DNA of 64,000 nucleotides from an uncultured Clostridia bacterium (lineage in GTDB: Bacteria; Bacillota; Clostridia; Christensenellales; Borkfalkiaceae), in the NCBI GenBank assembly GCA_947625245.1, contig CANQNO010000004.1, positions 48,986 to 112,985 of the forward strand, in the 5' to 3' direction. A program made the position numbers and the translations under genes. Under the pieces are notes generated by a model that saw only the letters and a program-made list of their open reading frames with translations, was not told the origin of the DNA and did not search any database. Numbering within the stretch: position 1 is the first letter of the stretch; every line of letters begins with the position of its first letter. Below, piece by piece: positions 17,331 through 26,000 of the stretch.

Positions 17331-18824
17331 TTAATCGGCTTCCTTTATGCCGCTGAATAAAATTTCAAAATAATATCTTGCTATTTCCTTTTGCGTATCG
17401 TTGAGAGTTTCTCCGTTGAGATATTCCTGCACAATCGCAAAATACTTGTTCAAAAGTTCTCCGTACGTGACGTATTTGCCCGTATCGGGGTCGTAAATCA
17501 TGTCGTCGCTGCCGTATACCACGTCGTGGTCGCCTATACCGCCTTGCGAGACGTCGCCGTCGCCCGGATCAATACCCGGGGTTTCCTCTTTGTTGCCTGC
17601 GTCATCGTTGTGCTTATCGTCATCGATAGGCATACCGAAGATTATCTTAATTCTGTTGACGACAAACACGCCCATGCCCTGCGTATAGGACTGTTCTTTG
17701 AGCGCTTCGATCAACCTATCCTCAAAATCATAGAAAATCAAATCTATGTTGTGCTGCATATGAGCTTCATCCGCCGTACCCATTACTATTTTAACGCGGA
17801 TTTCGTCCATATCGTTCTTGAAAGCCGTTAATGCCTTATAGGACGATCCGTCCTGCGACAAAACCGAAAGAGTATTTTGCAATCTTCCGGACATTTCATA
17901 TATTTTCGCCGAAATTTCGGTGCTTCCGAGATTTGCATAGGTTTCGCGCAAGGTGTTCACCTGAGGTTCGACCTGAGCGGTAATTAGTTCAAGCACGGAA
18001 GATTCGAAACTCAAAACAAGGTCGTAAGAATTAAGGTTGAATTCCTTATACCCGTCCGCCGATTGCGCCGCGTCGGAAAGCTCGTTAAATCTCTGTTCCA
18101 AAAGTTTTACCGCAAGCTTATCGTATTCTTTAACGCTTAAAAAGCTTTCGCTTATAGAGGTGATCGAATTTTCGATATCGGGCATAACGTCGCTTACGTT
18201 GTCAAACTCTTCGAGACCGTCCAAAATGACGTTTAAATGAACGAGCGTATCCGCCTTTAGATCGTCACCGAGGTTGGAGCTTTCGACGTTTTCTATAAGT
18301 TCCTGCATGGCGAGCACTTCGTAGCGAGTGGGCGGACGGTCGTAAGGGTCGTCCTCCGCCTGCACCTGTTTTAAAGGCGTTAAAATCCCCGCAACGGCAA
18401 CCCCCGCCGCCAAAACAAACGCCAGAGGAAATACCCAAAGCTTTTTGAAATCGGGTTTATGGCGGGGCAGGCTCTTTATACGCTCGTTGGCGTCCTCGCG
18501 TTGCATAACCACGATAGCGCCCTGCTCATTTTCGAATTCGAGAGCAGTTTGTACTTTTTCCTGCAATTTATACTCGTCGTCGACCGCCTTTGCAACCGCA
18601 CGGTCGTTCGGTTTAAAAAACAGGAACGAGACCGCGCCTGCGGCAAGCGCCGTGCCGACGGCTATTATTATATAATAATATACGGCAAGGTCTATCGCAC
18701 TGAGTTTCAGCGCGAGCAAGACCACTCCCACCGCCAAAAGCCCAGCCGCTATTCCGACGGTTATGCTTTTGAATAACGCGCGCAGGATATGTCCCGATTT
18801 TATTTTAAAAAATGTTTTATTCAT
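17331..18824 (-). CDS. Membrane protein with long helical region, part of the MoxR-VWA cluster
   Basis: A 497-residue protein. Three hydrophobic segments lie in the first 150 residues (about 17-40, 46-68, 128-148). Between them is a cytosolic block with YKLQEKVQTALEF and MQREDANERI, a pattern I associate with DUF4175-like proteins found beside MoxR/VWA genes. Residues 175-400 are mostly helical and Leu-rich, likely coiled-coil and outside the membrane. An Asp/Gly-rich stretch near 405-445 (several DD, PGDGD) could bind calcium. It lies 12 bases before moxR in the same operon. I do not recognise it with certainty; it may be the scaffold on which the VWA and lipoprotein components assemble. Confidence 0.65.
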   Translation of the reverse strand: MNKTFFKIKSGHILRALFKSITVGIAAGLLAVGVVLLALKLSAIDLAVYYYIIIAVGTALAAGAVSFLFFKPNDRAVAKAVDDEYKLQEKVQTALEFENEQGAIVVMQREDANERIKSLPRHKPDFKKLWVFPLAFVLAAGVAVAGILTPLKQVQAEDDPYDRPPTRYEVLAMQELIENVESSNLGDDLKADTLVHLNVILDGLEEFDNVSDVMPDIENSITSISESFLSVKEYDKLAVKLLEQRFNELSDAAQSADGYKEFNLNSYDLVLSFESSVLELITAQVEPQVNTLRETYANLGSTEISAKIYEMSGRLQNTLSVLSQDGSSYKALTAFKNDMDEIRVKIVMGTADEAHMQHNIDLIFYDFEDRLIEALKEQSYTQGMGVFVVNRIKIIFGMPIDDDKHNDDAGNKEETPGIDPGDGDVSQGGIGDHDVVYGSDDMIYDPDTGKYVTYGELLNKYFAIVQEYLNGETLNDTQKEIARYYFEILFSGIKEAD

Positions 18825-18855
18825 AATTTATTCCAAAGGTTTAAAAAGCTCAGAC

Positions 18856-19947
18856 TCAGGCTGCGGTGATACGCACCACATGTTCGACCCTTATGCTTCC
18901 GGTATGATAGTTATTGTCGTTTATGCCGGTCTGATAGCGGAATATAACCGTATATTCCCCTTTGCTTACTATAAAGTTTATATCGCTGCTGTTATTGCCC
19001 CAGGTAATTCCGCCGTAAGTTGAATATTTTTCTATAAGAGTCTCCGAACCGGAACGATCATTTCTGAGATAAACTCTTAAACCGTGAGTATCCGTGCCAG
19101 TGCCGATAAACCATGAGATATCGGCTGCGAGATTCAACTCTTCGCCGTCGGCATTTACGGCGTTTACAAGCTGCGTTTTGTAAACCGTGCCCGCAACAAG
19201 ATTGATTTTGTAAGTGGGCTTTCCGTCGTATTCCTCTTCGCCAGGGATAAGAGAAACCGTCGTGCCGCCCGCCGTAAACTGCAAATCGTAACTTACGGGC
19301 GCTTTTTTATTTGGGATCACTTCGGTTTTCATAATATAGCCGCAATCGCCGCAAGGCGTATCTATTTTGCCGTCGAGCCAACCGTTAGGCTGGGTGGTTC
19401 TTGCTAAACCCGCCTTATGGGGAGCGACCGCATCAATTGCCGTACACCTTTCGTCGGCTATACATTTATGCCAATGATTATTTTCGTCGTTTAAGTAACT
19501 ACTTCCGTAAATATGCGCGCCTGTCGGCTCAATCGTCTGTTCTTTTACAGACTCTCCGCAAACCGTGCATTTAAAGTTGCCCAATCCCGGTGAAATGCAA
19601 GAGGGGGCGAGCAACGTGCTTGTCAATGTTAAACTATGCGGAAGTTTTTCGATAACGTCGTCTTTTTCGTATCCGCAGACCGAACATTTATAACGGCCTT
19701 TACCCTCTGCGGAGCAGGTTGCCGCTTTGTCGGTAGAAATAAGTTCGAATTCATGTTTTGCAATGGTTGCCTCGTCTTTTGCGGGACAACCGTTGTCGGT
19801 GCAGGCGTGCCAATGATATACGTTATTGGAACTCCAATCCTGCGACCATATATGCAAAGGTCTGTCTATCTTGCAAGCAGAAAAACTTATAGTTGAAACC
19901 AATATGCCCAAACCGAGCGATAAAACAGATAAAATTTTCTTTTTCAT
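18856..19947 (-). CDS. Lipoprotein with His/Cys-rich zinc-ribbon-like repeats
   Basis: A 363-residue exported protein. ATG at 19947 is chosen over an upstream GTG at 19977 because it gives a clean signal peptide (MKKKILSV...SFSAC, lipid Cys25) and because the GTG lies inside a hairpin. Residues 30-205 carry repeated HWH..C....C, CSVCG, CTVCG and CGDCG motifs with intervening His, a zinc-ribbon-like pattern shared with the N-terminus of the giant lipoprotein next to it. Residues 215-363 form a beta-rich domain. The start lacks a Shine-Dalgarno, so it may be translated at a lower level than its neighbour. The pattern resembles the Cys/His repeats of large clostridial surface proteins; binding of zinc is inferred, not shown. 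Confidence 0.72.
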   Translation of the reverse strand: MKKKILSVLSLGLGILVSTISFSACKIDRPLHIWSQDWSSNNVYHWHACTDNGCPAKDEATIAKHEFELISTDKAATCSAEGKGRYKCSVCGYEKDDVIEKLPHSLTLTSTLLAPSCISPGLGNFKCTVCGESVKEQTIEPTGAHIYGSSYLNDENNHWHKCIADERCTAIDAVAPHKAGLARTTQPNGWLDGKIDTPCGDCGYIMKTEVIPNKKAPVSYDLQFTAGGTTVSLIPGEEEYDGKPTYKINLVAGTVYKTQLVNAVNADGEELNLAADISWFIGTGTDTHGLRVYLRNDRSGSETLIEKYSTYGGITWGNNSSDINFIVSKGEYTVIFRYQTGINDNNYHTGSIRVEHVVRITAA

Positions 19948-19969
19948 AGTTTTTAAAAATTTTTCAAGT

Positions 19970-19997
19970 GTTCCCACTGCCCGAAGGCAGCGGGAAC
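19970..19997 (-). other. Intercistronic hairpin capped by a UUCG tetraloop
   Basis: In the minus-strand transcript GTTCCCGCTGCC pairs with GGCAGTGGGAAC (12 bp, one G-U pair) around TTCG, closed by C-G. It lies between the giant lipoprotein stop and the next ATG. There is no immediate T-run, so it looks more like an mRNA-stabilising or processing element than a terminator. Confidence 0.7.
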
Positions 19998-20037
19998 ACT
20001 GAAACCTTAGTAATATGTTCCGAAAGATAAACTCTCG

Positions 20038-23000
20038 TTATTCGTTAGCAGCCTCTACCGTAAGAACAAGTTTACCTGTCTTTTGAGATCCTTCGCCGCT
20101 TACTGTAATTTTGCCCGTAACGGTGAACGTTCCCTTAAATGTGCACGAACATTCTTCAACGGTGTAAGTTGCTTCCAGCTCATCAAGCCAAAGAATCGCG
20201 GTAGCATCAGCCGTACTGCAGTACATCGAAATTTGTTCTGTACCGCCAAAGATGTTTTCCTTTCCGGTATCGCCATTGGGATTGTAAATCTTGTATTTAA
20301 TGTAGCCGGAGCCTACGCCGCCGTCGGGAACCTTAATCGAAACGTCAAGCCTTATCTTTGTATGAACGGTTACCGTTGCGGTGTAATGATGGTCATCCGC
20401 ACCTCTAGTTACTTGGACAGACGCATAATCGTAAGGAATCACGTAGTCTTTGGTAGACGTCTGAACTTTGCTGATTAAAAATGCGAGCTTGCACTGATCG
20501 TTCCATTCTGCAGCCGGAAGTATAATATTGGAAGAGAACTCACTGCCGGAGCCTTTGGGAACGGAAATAATGTTGCCCAACACTTTATGCTCTTCACCAA
20601 CGTCGAAATTATATTTCAGATTGAAATCACCAGCCGTGTATTTGCTATCAAAGCCGTTAACCTTAACTTCAATATGAAGCTTAGGCTTAATGTTGACGGT
20701 CACTTGATAAGAATTGTCGGATCCGCTCTGTGTGCAATCCAAAATCAAATAGTCGGTGTTCACAGTCGTCCTTGCCGAGTCTACCTTAAACGTCACGCCG
20801 TTTTCAATGCCTTCGAAAGTCTTGAAGTGGTATGTGGCTTTATTGCCCTCTTTCATGTCGGCTTTAACGAGCTTGAGATCCTGCTTCTTAGTTTCACCTA
20901 CTTTATCGAATACTTGTATTGCAGCTTCAGAGAAAGTAGTGTACTCATCGATAAGACCGTTGACGGTAATCGTAACGCGCGGCTGTTCTTTAACCGTGAT
21001 AGTAAAGATATGCTCCCAAGGTTTATCGCCGTTAGTGAACTCGCAAGATTCGGGTGCAACGATATAGTCAGAATCGTTGGTTGCACTTTGCGTGATCTCT
21101 ACCTTAAAGGTATCCTTCCAGTCGCCCTTGATATAATGTTCCTTAATCGTATTAGTCCAGTAATTTTCGTTGGTTGCGTTAGCAATAACGGTTATACTTG
21201 TACTTGCGATTACGGTCGTTGTATCATCCTTTACTACGTAACTGAAAGTGAACTGCTTAGTCACGGCATCGTTGGCAAAGCCCTTCATAACGACTGTTAC
21301 GTGAGGCATAGGTTCGCACTTAATGGTGAGAACATGCGCTCCGCCGACTTCTGAGAAGGTTGCGGTTCTGAACATGTAAGGCTGGTTGTAAACTTCTACT
21401 TCCGCCGAGTAATCCGCTTGCCAGCTGTCGAGATAGATGTAATCTACGAACGACGTTTCGGCGCCTGCGGGTATTTTAACGGTGCGTGTGCATACATCAA
21501 CGCCTTCCGTCCCTTTGATCTTAATCGACAAGGTTGTAGCAACAGTTCTAACCTCGTCCTGTAGGCCTGTAAGTTGAACCTTTACAGGAGTCTTCTTCGT
21601 TGCGTTGACTACAATTTCGTGCAAGCCTTCGGTCGTCTTAGCGGTGGCTTCGCTTGTTATCGCATATGCACATTCGGCATCGGAATTAGACGCGGTAACT
21701 GTAAACGTATCCTTCCAATCGGGCAACCAGAGATATTCGCAGAAATCTGCGGTTGCATTTTCGGGAACGGTTACGGTATAGGTACCTACAGCGCTCTCTC
21801 CGTCTTTGACTTCAAGCTTGAGTGCAAATTGTTTAGTGCCCGTTTCGTTGTTTAAGTTGGGAACGGAAACCTTAACTTTATTGAGCTGTTCTACGTTGAT
21901 CTGGATAATATGCGTTCCGTCAGTGGTCTTACATTCGGAAGCAGTCTGAGCCAGCTTATACGTGCAACCCAAAGTGCCGCTGGTTCCGAGCGTAACGGTT
22001 GCAGTATAGGTGTCTTTCCAATCCAACACGTAAATAAACTTATTAAGGTCTTCTTTAGTTACGTTCCTGTCGACGGTAAAGTTGTATATACCAACCTGAG
22101 TGTTGCCATCCTTAAGAGTTATTGTAAGGGTGAATGCCGTTGTGGGAGTTCCGTCCGAAACAAGGTCGGGGATGGAAATCTTAACGGGTATGTTCTGCTT
22201 GATCGTGATAGTAACATGACCAGTGCCCTTTTCGTCGTAAGATACGAGACTCGCTTCGGCATACCACTGCTTGATATTGTTTTGTGACGTTGTAAGGCTT
22301 GAACTCTTCTTGTTTGTGAGGTCGCCGCCGATAAGGTGGAAATTAAGGGTTTCGCACTCGGGATAGCGGGTCCAGGTGCCTTTAATTGTCTTGCCGCCGC
22401 CCTCTTCATTGGGCACAGCATTAGCAAACGATACGTCTATGCGCGATGTGCCGGATTTGCCGGAAGTCCACGACTTGTTGGGACGCTGATCCCAAACGCC
22501 GTAGGGTTCCGCTATGAGGATGTTATGGGTAGCCTGACTCGTATACTCTTCGGGGATAACTATGGTGTATTCGATGGGCTTATAGTTCGATGTCTGCTCA
22601 TACACGATTTCGCGTGTAACAACGAGCTGAGCATCTTCTTCAGTCCATTTTACCTGGAACGACGGCGCAACGAAGTAACTGTTCGCCATGTTGTAGTAGT
22701 CGACGGAGATTACGTAAAGCGCACCGCTTTCGAAATCAGCCGCACTCACATAGAAAGTAACTGTACACTGCTTGTTGGCGAGATTTGTGGACTTGCTTTC
22801 AAGCTGTTCGCCGTCTTTGTGCAGGAATATGGTACTGAATCTGCCTTGCTGATATTTACTAGCTTCGGCAGTACTATGGAATTTGTAGGTTACGGTAATG
22901 CTGTACTTAAGAGTACCGACAAGCGTACCCGAACCTGTTTTGTCCTGTGCGGTTACTTCCGCATCGGTAAGGAATTCGTAATCCTGAAGATTAGTACTCT

Positions 23001-26000
23001 TACCTCTTATGATCAATTGCTGACCTTCGGGTGCAAACATTTCGGTACTGCCCTTTAACTTGCCGGAAACTTCGTCAAGCGTAACGTGAACCGTCGCGGA
23101 GGAAATGAGTCTGTCCGTAGTCTTTTCGTGCAGTTCTATGCTTACGTCAGAAGCTGCAGATGTGCCGGGAAGCTCTACGTTAGCCGTAACCGTTATGCGG
23201 TCGCTTATGGTTACCGACGCTTTTTCGGTGGTTTCGTCAAGTACAAGTTTTTGGATATCGCTTGCAAAGTAGCCCGAGTTAGCGGGAGAGGTTATCTTGA
23301 CGAGATAGGTGCCGCCCATAGGCAAATATGCAGTAACGGTCTGCTTTGCCGATGCTTCCGTGTCGTTAGCGTCGAGAGTATATTTGAAAGTAGCCGTTGC
23401 TTTTGTTGCGGGCGTTTCGTCAGAGTACAGATAGAACTCTACGGTATATTCGCCGCTTACAAAGTGCGCGGGAACAGTGAGTTCGATATCGACTTTGGTA
23501 CGCTGTTTAACAGTAAGAGTTACGGAACCCGTTTCGCCGCCTTCGTCAACTGTGACTGTATACTTAGTCTCGGTTGTTGTATAACCTGTATCAAGACCTT
23601 TGGTTATGGCAACCGTAAAGCCTTGGGCATTTTTATCCAACCAAATATCGCCGGTGGCTTTGTTGCCTTCGACTATGGAAAGATTGCCGCTTCCCGCATT
23701 TGTTGTGGTAGTGCCCTTATAGAAAGTTACTTCGATGGGCTCATCCGCTTTAGCCTGGAAGTTTTCGGGAAGATTTACCGTAACGGATATCTTTACCCTC
23801 TTTTCGATCGTGACGGTGACATCATTACCAACCGTTCCCGATTTAGATGTGGGCATGGTGTAGTGGTCGACGTCGGCGCCCTGTGCGGTCGTGTGGATAT
23901 AAACCGTTCCGCTGGTCTTTGCCGCCGAATAAATGCTTATTTCGGTTTGGGCGGTACCCTTTACTGCCGTGCCCTCTGCGTAGCCGTACAAATAAGAATT
24001 TGCCGTGCTGCCGGAACTTGTGGACAATTTGAGAATAATAGTTCCCTCAAAATCGGTAGGATGTTCTACGATGACTTTTGTTGTACCGCCGTTCTTAGAG
24101 TAGCTCTTCGAACTTGTAATGGTCTTTGTAAAGTCAACGTATTTTCCCGTGGAATCCTTTGCAATGACTTTCCAATAGAAGTAGTTGCCAAACTTTGATG
24201 TATCGGTATTGGTATACGTCAATTTGAAAGTCTTTTTAGCAATTTGGTCTTCAGGCCAGGACGCATCCTTATTGAACGTTTTAACAAGCGTATACTGACC
24301 TGCCTCAATAGTTTGACCGCTGCTTTCGTTGGTTGCAAGCCATACTTCGTAACTCGTCGCGAGATTGCGCTCATCGACAGAGAACTCTACATACGGTACA
24401 TAAGTTCCCGTCGTCAAGGTAGAGGCTATATTCAAAGTAGGTTTAAGACTCATGTTTACAGTCGTGGGATAAGCTACATCGCTGTCGTTGTTTGCAATAA
24501 CAACAATGGAGTACTTAGCTTCCGGAACTGTAAGCGTGGAAGTCGTGCTGTTCGTGAAATATTCAACCGATTTGATTTCGGCTGCCGAAGCGCTTATCCA
24601 TTTTGCAGGAGAAGGATTGCTTGCGCTGTAATCAATGTAATAAACGGTTACATTGCGCAAATCGCTTTCGGACTGCATAGAGAAGCGGTAGTAATTTGCT
24701 TCGGCTTCGGTAAACGAATATACTTTGAAATATTCCGTATCGGTAAAGCTTGCGGTAATGTTAGCCTTTGTAGAAGCTATATCGGTGCCGCCGTCCATAT
24801 GGATCAGTACGAATTTGACGGTAGGATACTCTTCCTCTGCGCCCGTATAGCTAACAGAAATGGTTACGTCGCTTTCTGTAGTCAACGCAAAGGTATTGAA
24901 ACGATCCGACTTGCCGTTTATTTTTGTTGAAGTGCCTACGGTTACCGTAAATTTAACGTTCTTGCCTGTCAGGTCGGTCTTGCTGTAAAGAATATAGCCG
25001 CCAGCCGCGAGGTGACCTGCATAGGGGATATCTTTCTTCTCCGCAGAGAACGTAGCCGTTATTTCCTTGTTGGTTTCGATCTGTTCGGCGTTCATCGCCT
25101 CTATCTTCAAGGTGAACTCACGGGGATATTCCTCTCCATTCTCTGTGGTTTCCATTTTGAGATAGTACTCGGTGGCCTCACCGCTGAACAAACGGGTATA
25201 GCTCTTTGTTGCGGATGCATTGGATGTGGCATTCAAAACGCTTACACTGCTGTCGTTCCTTTTTGCGGACATAGTGAAATTGTTAAATGCTTTTTCCGAT
25301 GTAAGAGTTGCCCTGTACATGTCTACTTTAGAAAGATTCAACAGGATAAAGTAGTAACCATGTATGATTTCGCTGGAACCCCAAGGAGCTACATAGCCGT
25401 CTTTTTCGGTAATCTTATATTCATCTCCCAATGTATAGGAATTGAGTTTAACAAGACGTAAGCTGCATGTGGATACATAGCGCTCGGACGCGAACGAGCT
25501 TGTAGTTATCTTTAAGCTCTTTGCACCCTCTTTAATTTCGATAAGTTTTTCGGCTGTAAGAGCGGCAGCTTCTTCGGAGTCAATTGTATAAGAGTAACCA
25601 TTAAAAGAACTGGAAGAACCCGAAGCCACCATTATATATTTACCTGCAGTCAAACCGGAAATATCGCATTTTGCGGATTCGTAGATAGGGTAAACAAATT
25701 CTTTGGCGTTTTCAACGGTTATGTCGGTGGGTATTTTGGTCAACGTAAAGTTGCCAGTTAAGGTACCGTTGCCGTAAAACCTTACCTGGAAGAACTTTTC
25801 GGTGCCATCAAGCTTAAACACAATGGCGGCGCTGTTTTTGCCGTTTGAAGTGAATCTGCTTTCGATAGTAGTTTTACCGTCGAAAGCAATATATAAACCT
25901 TCAGCAGTCCAATAACCGCCAGCGCTTATTGCTGTCAAGTCGTAAGTAAGCTTATATACGCCTGCTCCCCAGGTTTCAGGCTCTTTAAAGTAATAAGTCC

